Translations under genes and position numbers: made by a program
Notes under the pieces: model-generated
Databases searched by the model: none
What the model saw: only the letters and a program-made list of their open reading frames with translations
Told to the model about the DNA's origin: nothing
Source of the DNA: Nanobdellota archaeon
GTDB taxonomy: Archaea > Nanobdellota > Nanobdellia > Woesearchaeales > WJIZ01
DNA length: 41,427 nt
Assembly (NCBI GenBank): GCA_023140175.1
Contig: JAGLMD010000011.1
Coordinates: 1-41,427 of the forward strand
Direction of reading: 5' to 3'
Shown: in pieces, positions 1 to 7,900 of the stretch
Numbering within the stretch: the stretch's first letter is position 1
How the letters are laid out: every line of letters starts with the position of its first letter

Positions 1-7
1 AAATAGA

Positions 8-51
8 AAGATTTAAATATAACTATTAACTTTTAGTTAATAATTATTAAC
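8..51 (+). promoter_or_regulatory. TATA-like box (agatttaaatat) followed by inverted repeat ATTAAC-TTTTA-GTTAAT (25-41) and a third half-site ATTAAC (46-51)
   Basis: Read directly; lies just upstream of the start codon at 55. Confidence 0.5.
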
Positions 52-54
52 AAA

Positions 55-651
55 ATGGAAACAATAAACTCAACAGCTATGAAGATAACAAAACACTTAT
101 TTAAAGACTTTTCTGCAACACATACTGTGACTTCTATAACGAAAGAACTAAACATGAGTCGTGTAGGGGTGTGGAAAATTCTAAAAAAGCTGCAGTCAGA
201 CAAGGTTATTACATTGACACCTGTTGGCTTGGGTAAGACAAGTACTTATATTGTAAAGCTACGTTGGGACAACCTTCTTGTTGAGAAATCTTTAGCATTG
301 TATCTTACAGAAGAAGCCTTAAAGCAACGCAGGTGGAGACTAAATTTTGCTGATCTTGAGGGAATTATAGACTTTTTTCTTCTCCATGGAAGCATTTTAT
401 ACTCTAAACAGGCAAATGACATTGATATAATTAGCGTTGCTCAGAAAAAGAAGTTTATAAAGATACAACAGACTATTGATAAGGTACAAAAAACACTAAC
501 TAAAAGAATACATGCGATTAATTTTACAGAAACTGAATTTGAGCAACAATTAAAGCAAAACAAGGCTTTTATTGAGGCTGTTAAAAAAGGAATTATCTTA
601 TTTGGACAGGAAAAATTCATTCAATTTATGAAAAAGGTGCATAAAGTATGA
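55..651 (+). CDS. HTH-fused minimal nucleotidyltransferase (MNT antitoxin-like)
   Basis: N-terminal winged-helix-like region (SITKELNMSRVGVWKILKKLQSDKVI) followed by the NTase signature HGSILYSKQANDIDI; overlaps the downstream HEPN-like ORF. Confidence 0.65.
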   Translation: METINSTAMKITKHLFKDFSATHTVTSITKELNMSRVGVWKILKKLQSDKVITLTPVGLGKTSTYIVKLRWDNLLVEKSLALYLTEEALKQRRWRLNFADLEGIIDFFLLHGSILYSKQANDIDIISVAQKKKFIKIQQTIDKVQKTLTKRIHAINFTETEFEQQLKQNKAFIEAVKKGIILFGQEKFIQFMKKVHKV

Positions 652-1199
652 GTATAAGAAGGAAAGTACAAGATTGTTTCCTTAGTGCAAAGAAGGATGA
701 AGAAAAAGGGAAAAAGCATAGGGGCTTGTTATTAGTAGGAAAAGACGATAAAAAAGCTGAAGAATATATACAGAAAGCAAAGAAAAACCTAGAAATTTGT
801 GAATTATATAGGGAGGGGGGATTAGATTATAAAATACCAGAAGAATGGTTTTACACCCTATATTATTGTGCTTTGGCAATATTAGCAAAATTTGGGATTG
901 AGAGTAGAAGCCAACGCTGTACTGCCCTATTTTTGACATATGCAAAGGAGAGGGATATTATTGATTATGATGATGAGTTTATTGATAGAATAACAGTATA
1001 TAGCGGCAAGGAAGAACGATCTGATGTCGATAATAGAGAAAATGCTAGATATGGTTCTTCTGTAAAAAGCGAAGAGATTATGGAAAAGTATGATATGATG
1101 ATGTATATGTGTAAGAGAGCTATTTCTCAGTGTGAAGATGTAATTTTTTCAGAGAATCCTTTTGTAGTACCAAAAGAGTTAATAGAAATTATGTTCTAA
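648..1199 (+). CDS. HEPN-domain protein (toxin-like partner of the MNT protein)
   Basis: Helical HEPN-like sequence (KAEEYIQKAKKNLEICELY...WFYTLYYCALAILAKFGI...RENARYG); 4-nt overlap with upstream NTase. Confidence 0.6.
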   Translation: MSIRRKVQDCFLSAKKDEEKGKKHRGLLLVGKDDKKAEEYIQKAKKNLEICELYREGGLDYKIPEEWFYTLYYCALAILAKFGIESRSQRCTALFLTYAKERDIIDYDDEFIDRITVYSGKEERSDVDNRENARYGSSVKSEEIMEKYDMMMYMCKRAISQCEDVIFSENPFVVPKELIEIMF

Positions 1200-1217
1200 G
1201 GAATCTAGATTTATCTC

Positions 1218-1247
1218 AAATACTGCTGACTGAAGTCTGCAGTATTT
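1218..1247. other. Hairpin AAATACTGC-T-GAC-TGAA-GTC-T-GCAGTATTT
   Basis: 9 bp + 3 bp perfect arms around a T:T mismatch and TGAA loop, 18 nt after the HEPN stop codon. Confidence 0.6.
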
Positions 1248-1257
1248 ATCGGGATAA

Positions 1258-1374
1258 AATAATAAAGGCTTAGTTGAATGTATAAATGCAGATGAGAGTT
1301 CCGGGAGGATTTACAGATTAACTAAAAAAGGCAGAGAGATAATGGCGCATTTAGAGAAGAGTGAAATGAAATAA
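1258..1374 (+). pseudogene. C-terminal fragment of a winged-helix regulator (NNKGLVECINADESSGRIYRLTKKGREIMAHLEKSEMK*)
   Basis: Open frame with no start codon; the 'GRIYRLTKKGREI' wing is typical of MarR/PadR-like HTH proteins; in-frame stop at 1255. Confidence 0.55.
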
Positions 1375-1382
1375 TAGTTTAT

Positions 1383-1420
1383 TGTTCCATATAAGGAACA
1401 TTTGTTCCATAAATAGAACA
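1383..1420 (+). promoter_or_regulatory. Tandem operator: TGTTCC-ATATAA-GGAACA (1383-1400) and TGTTCC-ATAAAT-AGAACA (1403-1420)
   Basis: Two inverted repeats with a 20-bp period, upstream of a TATA-like tract and the second NTase. Confidence 0.6.
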
Positions 1421-1442
1421 AAAAGAAAGAAAAAATATTTAA

Positions 1443-1712
1443 AAATATCCTCAAATAATTTCAATTATTTTATTTGGATCAACTGCAATAGGCGCTGATA
1501 CCCCAGAAAGTGATATAGATATTTTGATTATATCCAGAAAAGAGATTAAAATTAAGCCACTGAATGCAGAAAAAATGCTGAAAAAGGAACTGGCAATAAT
1601 AAAATATCAGCATTCGGAATGGAGAAGAAAAGCAGAAATAGATAAGGTGTTTTATGATAGCGTTATTATTGAGGGAATATCGCTTTATGGGCAATTGCCT
1701 GTGGTGAAATAA
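1443..1712 (+). pseudogene. Minimal nucleotidyltransferase (MNT), 5' end apparently damaged
   Basis: Frame reads KYPQIISIILFGSTAIGADTPESDIDILIISRK...; NTase motif lies upstream of the only listed start (TTG 1524); in-frame stop at 1440-1442 and no ATG/GTG/TTG before the motif. Confidence 0.6.
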
Positions 1713-2131
1713 TGAATGTGCAGGATTGTTTTGAAAAGGGATTATTAAAAAAAGAGACAGCTGATATTGAAAAGTCAAAGAAATCAATAAATACAGCTAA
1801 ATACAAGCTAAATCTTGCAAAAAGACTTTTTGAGCTAAAAATATTTGAGGAAACAATAACAAATTCTTATTCAGCGATGTTTCATGCTGCAAGAGCATTG
1901 TTATTTATGGATGGAATTAAGGAGAAGAGCCACTATGCTCTTTTTTTATACATTAAAGAAAAATATTCAGATAAATTAGAAAGAAGATTTATTAATGAAT
2001 TGAATACGTTAAGGTTAGAAAGCCATGAGATCAACTATGGTTTAGAAAAATCAGAGATAAAAGAAGATGATGCAGGGGATGTTACTAAGATAGCAAATGA
2101 TTTTATCTCTGCAGTTGAAAAAATAATTTAA
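1712..2131 (+). CDS. HEPN-domain protein, UPF0332-like
   Basis: YSAMFHAARALLFMDGIKEKSHYALFLYIKEKY...LRLESHEINYGL; start overlaps NTase stop (taATG). Confidence 0.7.
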   Translation: MNVQDCFEKGLLKKETADIEKSKKSINTAKYKLNLAKRLFELKIFEETITNSYSAMFHAARALLFMDGIKEKSHYALFLYIKEKYSDKLERRFINELNTLRLESHEINYGLEKSEIKEDDAGDVTKIANDFISAVEKII

Positions 2132-2208
2132 TGAAATGAGGCTTTCCTCAATATTTCTATTTCTCTATTTCTGCTAAAAACAGGAAAATATTATCCTTCA
2201 AAATCGCT

Positions 2209-2230
2209 AAATTTATATACGAATGTTCGT
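2209..2230 (+). promoter_or_regulatory. TATA-like box (aatttatata) abutting operator ACGAATGTTCGT (2219-2230)
   Basis: ACGAA-TG-TTCGT inverted repeat immediately after the TATA-like box; similar arrangement near 13060 and 21252. Confidence 0.6.
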
Positions 2231-2292
2231 AAGAATATTTATTCGATTGTTAAACATATTTATGTCTTATTAAAAAAAGGGGCGAAACTAAA

Positions 2293-2796
2293 ATGGAGGA
2301 GGAACTGAAAAAAGCGGCTGAAGAATGGAAAAGAACATTTGATTCAATGGTCGATGGCATATCAATCCATACTACTGACTTTAAGATCCGGAATGTAAAT
2401 GTAACTATGTGCAATATGTTTGGAAAGAAAAAAGAGGAGATGATAGGCAAAAAGTGTTATGAAGTGTTTCATGGAAAGAGATCTCCTCTTACGATATGCC
2501 CTCAGAAAAGGGCAATAACCTCCAAAAAGAGGCAATCTGCAGAATTCTTTGAGCCACTTTTAAATAAGTGGGTGTCGGTAACTTCATCACCTGTTTTAAA
2601 TGGGCAAGGAGGGGTGATTGAGCTTGTTCATATTGTTCGAGACATTACTGATAAGAAGAATGAAGATAAAATCATCCAAGGGAGAAACGAGGAACTTGAG
2701 AGATTTCATAAATTAGCAGTTGGCAGAGAGTTGAAGATGATTGAATTGAAGAAGAGGATTATGCAATTGGAAAAAAGTGCAGATGGAGTTAAGTAA
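2293..2796 (+). CDS. PAS-domain protein ending in the GRELKMIELKKRI coiled coil
   Basis: PAS-like sequence (TFDSMVDGISIHTTDFKIRNVNVTMCNMFGKKKEEMIGKKCYEVFH...VRDITDKK) then ERFHKLAVGRELKMIELKKRIMQLE. Confidence 0.8.
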   Translation: MEEELKKAAEEWKRTFDSMVDGISIHTTDFKIRNVNVTMCNMFGKKKEEMIGKKCYEVFHGKRSPLTICPQKRAITSKKRQSAEFFEPLLNKWVSVTSSPVLNGQGGVIELVHIVRDITDKKNEDKIIQGRNEELERFHKLAVGRELKMIELKKRIMQLEKSADGVK

Positions 2797-3307
2797 AATG
2801 ATTACTATATTCTTAATAGGGGCGGGTGTATGTATGTTCCTTTTATCAGTTAGGAAATACATAGCAATAATCAAATATGCCCCCTCAGGCAGTCTAAGAA
2901 TCAGATGGATATTTTTATTTGTACTCACAGTGTTTTTTTTATTGGGTTATATTGCTCAGATAATTATCGAATATCGGGATCTAATAGTCAATGAAAAAGT
3001 TCTAATTGGCCTTGTTTACTTATTTGGCGCAATATATGTATTACTTGTTGTCTCTCTATCACTCTCAACTATTAAACAGTTCGGAGAGGAAGATAAAATC
3101 AAAGAGAGAAGCGAAAAGTTGGAATTATTTGTCAGGGAACGCACAAAGGAATTGGGAAAAAAGTCAAAGGAACTCGAGAAATCAAAGAAAGAACTGGAAA
3201 ATAAAGTACTTGAACTTGAAAAATTTAACACTCTTTCTGTTGGCAGAGAACTCAGAATGGTTGAGCTGAAGAAGAAGATTAAGGAGCTAGAGGAGAAGCT
3301 TAAATGA
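2777..3307 (+). CDS. Three-TM membrane protein with C-terminal coiled coil and GRELRMVELKKKI motif
   Basis: Hydrophobic segments then ...LELEKFNTLSVGRELRMVELKKKIKELEEKLK; likely real start is MITIFLIG within the overlap. Confidence 0.65.
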   Translation: MQMELSKMITIFLIGAGVCMFLLSVRKYIAIIKYAPSGSLRIRWIFLFVLTVFFLLGYIAQIIIEYRDLIVNEKVLIGLVYLFGAIYVLLVVSLSLSTIKQFGEEDKIKERSEKLELFVRERTKELGKKSKELEKSKKELENKVLELEKFNTLSVGRELRMVELKKKIKELEEKLK

Positions 3308-3340
3308 AAATAATCTTACTGAATATAAAATGGTGAAAAA

Positions 3341-4735
3341 ATGGCAAGTGAAGTAAGGATAAAGATAGCTGCTATGATAATAGCAGTGTTTATAATTGGA
3401 CTATCAGTTATAGGGTGTACAAGACAAGAAGAAATTCCTATAGAAATAGCTGAAAATGATGTTTTAGAAGAGCCAAATATTCAGGAAAAGATAAAGCTAG
3501 TTTATGCTGTTCATTGGATGGACAAGACCCAGCTAGATGGAATATACGAAGATGGCAGGCTAAAGTCAAAGGGATTAAAACAATATCTGAATGAATATAC
3601 AGGGCTGCATCCTGAAATAGAATTTGAGATTCTGAGCATACCTTATGGGGAATATGCTGCTAAGCTGGAGCTTTTACATGAGATTGACAGTGTTCCGGAC
3701 ATTTATCAGATTTATTCTTCATGGGGTGTCCTGTATGCAGAATTAGGCATGCTAGATGAACTGCCTCAAGACCTTAAGGAGGATGTTATCCAGAATTATG
3801 TGTCAACAGCAGGCGTTACAATAAACGGGGAAATAAGGGGAATACCGACTGAGATCAATGATTTTGCATTGCTTTATAATAAGGCTCTTTTCAGGGAAGC
3901 GGGTGTGGTTGATGAAGAAGGCAATGCGAAGTATCCAGAAACATGGGAAGAGCTGGTCGATGCTGCTGTGAAAACTACTAAGAAAGATGAGAATGGAAAT
4001 ATAGCCCAGTATGGGTATGCATTTTTGAAAGGGATGGATTGGGGTGTAGTTGATCCTTTTTTATCTTTGTTATTTAGCAATGAAGGCGATTATATTTCTG
4101 AAGATTATGCCCAATGTTTGCTTAACAGTTCTGAAGGCATTGAAGCATTAGAAGCAATCCTTGAATTATTTGATAATGGCGCAACAGATGCAAATTCAAA
4201 TGTTTTTGATTTTGGAAAAGGAAATGCAGTGATGATCATTGCAGCGCCATGGATGGAGGCAATGTTTAGAGAAACTATTGGAGATGAGTTTGATACAGTT
4301 GTTGGAGTGGCGCCAGTTCCATATTTGAAGAAATCGGCCAGCCTTCAATACAGCTGGTTTATGGGTGTTATGGGGAAGAGCAAGCACAAAGAAGAAGCCT
4401 GGGATTTCCTTAGGTGGTTTACTTCTGAGATTCAGCCTGACAGGAAAACTACAAGATATGGCGATTTATTGGCAAGAACTATCGGCGCAATTCCCAGCAG
4501 GAAAATAGATATTGAGGGCAATAAGGATAGGCTCAACAGCCCATTTAAGAAAGTATTTGTCGATGAACTGGAAAATTCAGTGCCAGAGCCAAACGTGATG
4601 CAGGGCTCTGAGATAAGGAAGATTTTAATGAGGGAAATTGAATCAGCATGGATTGGCGAGAAGAGTGCTAAAGAGACATTAGATGAGGCATGCGCTAGTA
4701 TCAACGAGATTCTGGCGCAGCATTATCCAGGGTAA
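3341..4735 (+). CDS. Extracellular solute-binding lipoprotein (family 1-like)
   Basis: Lipobox-like IIGLSVIGC; SBP-like sequence (IKLVYAVHWMD...PYGEYAAKLELLHEIDSVPDIYQIYSSWG...GIPTEINDFALLYNKALFREAGV); GGTGA SD. Confidence 0.8.
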   Translation: MASEVRIKIAAMIIAVFIIGLSVIGCTRQEEIPIEIAENDVLEEPNIQEKIKLVYAVHWMDKTQLDGIYEDGRLKSKGLKQYLNEYTGLHPEIEFEILSIPYGEYAAKLELLHEIDSVPDIYQIYSSWGVLYAELGMLDELPQDLKEDVIQNYVSTAGVTINGEIRGIPTEINDFALLYNKALFREAGVVDEEGNAKYPETWEELVDAAVKTTKKDENGNIAQYGYAFLKGMDWGVVDPFLSLLFSNEGDYISEDYAQCLLNSSEGIEALEAILELFDNGATDANSNVFDFGKGNAVMIIAAPWMEAMFRETIGDEFDTVVGVAPVPYLKKSASLQYSWFMGVMGKSKHKEEAWDFLRWFTSEIQPDRKTTRYGDLLARTIGAIPSRKIDIEGNKDRLNSPFKKVFVDELENSVPEPNVMQGSEIRKILMREIESAWIGEKSAKETLDEACASINEILAQHYPG

Positions 4736-4813
4736 AGTTAAGAAGAATTATGCTTGCTTGTAAGAAAGAAGCATATATAATAAATTGAGAATAAGTGTAA
4801 ACAGGGCAGAAGA

Positions 4814-5767
4814 ATGAGAATTAAGTTAAGCAGCATATTATTTAAAATCCTTTTTTTCGGAGTTATTTTAATCTTTATATCCCTTTTTACCTTTTCTTTT
4901 TTCTTAGTAAAAACTGAACAAAACAGGCTGTCTGAGGATATATTATGGGATGGATTGGTTTTTGCAGAGTTTACTGCCCAGTCCATCTATGAAGATTATT
5001 GGCTGTATTATACTCATCCAACAGAGGGGTTTTTTGAGAGATTCATGGAACGTGTAAACTATAAATTAGTGAAGAATAGGGATGTTGTCAGGGTATCATT
5101 AATAGGGGTGAACGGGAAGATACTGTTTGATTCTGATGAATTTGAGAAGTGCAAGTATAATGGCTCTAGGGTGAGATTTATTGAAGATAGTATTACTTTA
5201 GATCTGATTAAAAAAGAGAATCTGTCTTACAGAGAAATAAAGCTTAATGATGAGGATGCTGTTGAAGTAGTTGTGCCTATAAGAGAGGTTTCCGGGGGGC
5301 ATGTCATGTCAATGAGGTATATTATTTCTTATCATTCGTTTAGGGAGAAGATAAATGCAGTATATTCCCAGATTATTTTCATAACCATATTCTTATCAAT
5401 ACTTTCTTTTGCGCTGCTGATTCCTTTTTCAATCAGCTTAACCAGGCCGATCATTAAGCTGAAAGAATTGACTAAAAGAATAGGGGCAGGGGATTTAGAT
5501 ATAAAAATTGATTTAAAGGCCCATGATGAAATCAGTGAGCTTGCTGATGCATTTAACCAGATGACTTCGAACCTGAAGAGATCCCGTGCTGACCTGAAGG
5601 GATATAATATGGAGCTTGGAAGGAAGGTCAAAGAAAGGACAAAAGAGCTTGAGGATAAGAATAGGGAGCTTGAGAAATTCAACAAGCTGGCAGTTGGCAG
5701 AGAGCTGAAGATGATTGAGCTGAAGAAGAAAATAAAGGAATTGGAAGAAAAGGTTAAAGGTAAATAA
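4814..5767 (+). CDS. Membrane sensor: TM-extracellular domain-TM-HAMP-coiled coil, no kinase domain
   Basis: Two TM segments, HAMP (LTRPIIKLKELTKRIGAGDLDIKIDLKAHDEISELADAFNQMTSNL), terminal LEKFNKLAVGRELKMIELKKKIKELEEK. Confidence 0.8.
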   Translation: MRIKLSSILFKILFFGVILIFISLFTFSFFLVKTEQNRLSEDILWDGLVFAEFTAQSIYEDYWLYYTHPTEGFFERFMERVNYKLVKNRDVVRVSLIGVNGKILFDSDEFEKCKYNGSRVRFIEDSITLDLIKKENLSYREIKLNDEDAVEVVVPIREVSGGHVMSMRYIISYHSFREKINAVYSQIIFITIFLSILSFALLIPFSISLTRPIIKLKELTKRIGAGDLDIKIDLKAHDEISELADAFNQMTSNLKRSRADLKGYNMELGRKVKERTKELEDKNRELEKFNKLAVGRELKMIELKKKIKELEEKVKGK

Positions 5768-7854
5768 TTTAAATAAAATAGACTAAACAAATTCAAAAAA
5801 AGGTGAAAAATGAAAAAATTCTTGATTTTATTGATTAGTATTGTAATATCTATTTTGTTTATAGCAGGATGTTCACCATCAATAAAGGATGCTGAAACCC
5901 ATTTTGATGATATAGAGCCGATACAAACAGGATATGATCCAGGACTAAAGAATGTGCTGGTGATCCACAGCTACCATAAAGAATGGGGCTGGAACATAGA
6001 TACTGAAAAAGGCATTAAAGAGGGCCTTGAAAAGGGAGGTTATGTTCTTAATAAGGATTATGCTTTTGAGGCATTCTATATGGATACCAAAGACAGATAC
6101 ACCACTCCCGAACAGATAAGGATGAGGTCTGAGCAGGCAATAGCACTCATTGAAGAATATAATCCAGACCTGGTTTTTGTGAATGATGATAATGCCCTAA
6201 AGCATGTAGCTGTGCCATATACACTGCAAAACCCTGATAAAAAACTGCCTTTTGTCTTTAGCGGGATTAATAGTAATCCTACTATCTACGAGCCAATTGA
6301 TTCTCTTAAGGAACCAGGATACAGCATTACAGGCGCTCTTGAAAGGTTTCCTTATTACCAGAGTTTTTCTTTAGCAAAGCGGATATTGAAGAACAGGACA
6401 AGAATAGTCCTTTTTGCTGACTCCAGCCCAAGCTCAGATTTCCTTGCAGGTGCATTTAAGGAAAGGTACCTTGAAAAAGTTAAGGATTCTCCCCTTGATG
6501 TTATGGGCATTGTACAGGTGGATACATTCAAAGAGTGGAAAGAAAAAGTAAATGAGTACCAGGATAAATCAGATTTCCTGGGCATCTTAACTTATCATCA
6601 GCTAAAGGATGAGGAAGGCAATGTGGTTCATGCGTCAGAAGTTGTACTATGGACAATAAACAACAACAAACTGCCAGAGATCGGATTCCTTCAGTTCCAT
6701 GCTGAGGATGGGTTCTGGTCAGCTATTGGGGTTTCACCCCTAAAAACAGGAAGGTACATTGGTGAGATCGGAGCTGACATCTTAAAAGGCAAAGACCCGG
6801 GAGATATTCCTATTATTGATCCGAAACTAGTGGATGTTGCCTTTAATCTTGAAAGGTCAAAAATGCTCGGCATTGAAATCCCGATCGATATACTCGGAAT
6901 GGCTTCTGCTGCTTATTTGGAGATAAAGATGCCAAGATATTAGAATTTAAGAAGCCAAATCATAAAACATGAAATGACATTAAAGATACATGGAAAGATT
7001 GTATTGCTGGTAGGAATAGTTCTACTGGCTGCTCTTGGAATTAATACGTTAATTAGCACCTTTCAATTTAGAGAAAGTTATACACATGTTTTACAAACAA
7101 AAGTTGCTGTTGTTGGAGAAGATTTAAGGGAGGCAGTAATGAGCTCATTGGCTCTGGGATTTGAGTTAGATAAGCTAATTGGCGTAAATGACATGTGCCG
7201 GAAGATTATAACAAGATATAATGAGATTGACTATTGTTATATCATCAACCATAAAAATAATGTGCTTTATCACAATAATCATTCTTATGCAGGCAAGCTT
7301 CTTAGGGAGGAGCCAGGTGCAGATAAACTGCTGGATAAAGATATAACTATAATGACCTCTTTTTTTGAAGGCAAGGAATTTTATAATATAATTTTACAAA
7401 TAAAAGATGAAAATACTAAACTAGGTGAAATAAGACTGGGGCTTCCTTTTAAGATAATAAGGATGGAAACTGCTAAAATGGTAAAAAGTTCCATCTTATT
7501 GACTATTGTTTCATTTATCTTAGCAATAATGCTTTCGGTTTATCTATCTAAAAATATTACTTTTCCCATAAAGTTACTAACTGAAGGCGCAGGGGCAATA
7601 TCAGAAGGCAACTTGGATTATCATATCAATATTAAGAGTAAAGATGAGACAGGGCAGCTTGCTTCTGCTTTCAACCAGATGACTAATGATTTGAAAATGT
7701 CAATGGTTAAATTGGAAAAATACAGCAAAGAACTGGAAAAAAAGGTCAAAGAAAGGACAAAGGAGCTTGAGGATAAGAACATGGAGCTTGAGAAATTCAA
7801 CAAGCTGGCAGTTGGCAGAGAGCTGAAGATGATTGAGTTGAAGAAGAGAATAAA
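5624..7854 (+). repeat. Dispersed direct repeat, 113 bp copies at 5624-5736 and 7742-7854 (about 5 mismatches seen)
   Basis: Compared by eye; encodes the KVKERTKELEDKN.ELEKFNKLAVGRELKMIELKK tail of two sensors. Confidence 0.75.
5810..6943 (+). CDS. ABC-type substrate-binding lipoprotein (ABC_sub_bind-like)
   Basis: Lipobox LFIAGC; KNVLVIHSYHKEWGWNIDTEKGIKEGLEKGGY...PDLVFVNDDNALKHVAVPY; GGTGA SD. Confidence 0.75.
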   Translation: MKKFLILLISIVISILFIAGCSPSIKDAETHFDDIEPIQTGYDPGLKNVLVIHSYHKEWGWNIDTEKGIKEGLEKGGYVLNKDYAFEAFYMDTKDRYTTPEQIRMRSEQAIALIEEYNPDLVFVNDDNALKHVAVPYTLQNPDKKLPFVFSGINSNPTIYEPIDSLKEPGYSITGALERFPYYQSFSLAKRILKNRTRIVLFADSSPSSDFLAGAFKERYLEKVKDSPLDVMGIVQVDTFKEWKEKVNEYQDKSDFLGILTYHQLKDEEGNVVHASEVVLWTINNNKLPEIGFLQFHAEDGFWSAIGVSPLKTGRYIGEIGADILKGKDPGDIPIIDPKLVDVAFNLERSKMLGIEIPIDILGMASAAYLEIKMPRY

Positions 7855-7894
7855 TGAGTTAGATGATGAATTAAGAAAAGTAAAAAAGAGGTGA
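6974..7894 (+). CDS. Membrane sensor: TM-extracellular domain-TM-HAMP-coiled coil, no kinase domain
   Basis: HAMP (ITFPIKLLTEGAGAISEGNLDYHINIKSKDETGQLASAFNQMTNDL), terminal LEKFNKLAVGRELKMIELKKRINELDDE. Confidence 0.8.
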   Translation: MTLKIHGKIVLLVGIVLLAALGINTLISTFQFRESYTHVLQTKVAVVGEDLREAVMSSLALGFELDKLIGVNDMCRKIITRYNEIDYCYIINHKNNVLYHNNHSYAGKLLREEPGADKLLDKDITIMTSFFEGKEFYNIILQIKDENTKLGEIRLGLPFKIIRMETAKMVKSSILLTIVSFILAIMLSVYLSKNITFPIKLLTEGAGAISEGNLDYHINIKSKDETGQLASAFNQMTNDLKMSMVKLEKYSKELEKKVKERTKELEDKNMELEKFNKLAVGRELKMIELKKRINELDDELRKVKKR

Positions 7895-7900
7895 TTCGTT

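Noticed and set aside
682-945. Antisense ORF opposite the HEPN gene
   Set aside because: Low-complexity translation of the complementary strand; the sense ORF has clear family features and overlaps its partner gene.
5332-5796. Ser/Phe/Leu-rich antisense ORF opposite the HAMP sensor tail
   Set aside because: Typical reverse translation of a Lys/Glu-rich coiled coil; same for 7621..7959, 3016..3231, 22210..22962, 23761..24261, 24365..24808 and 37941..38603.
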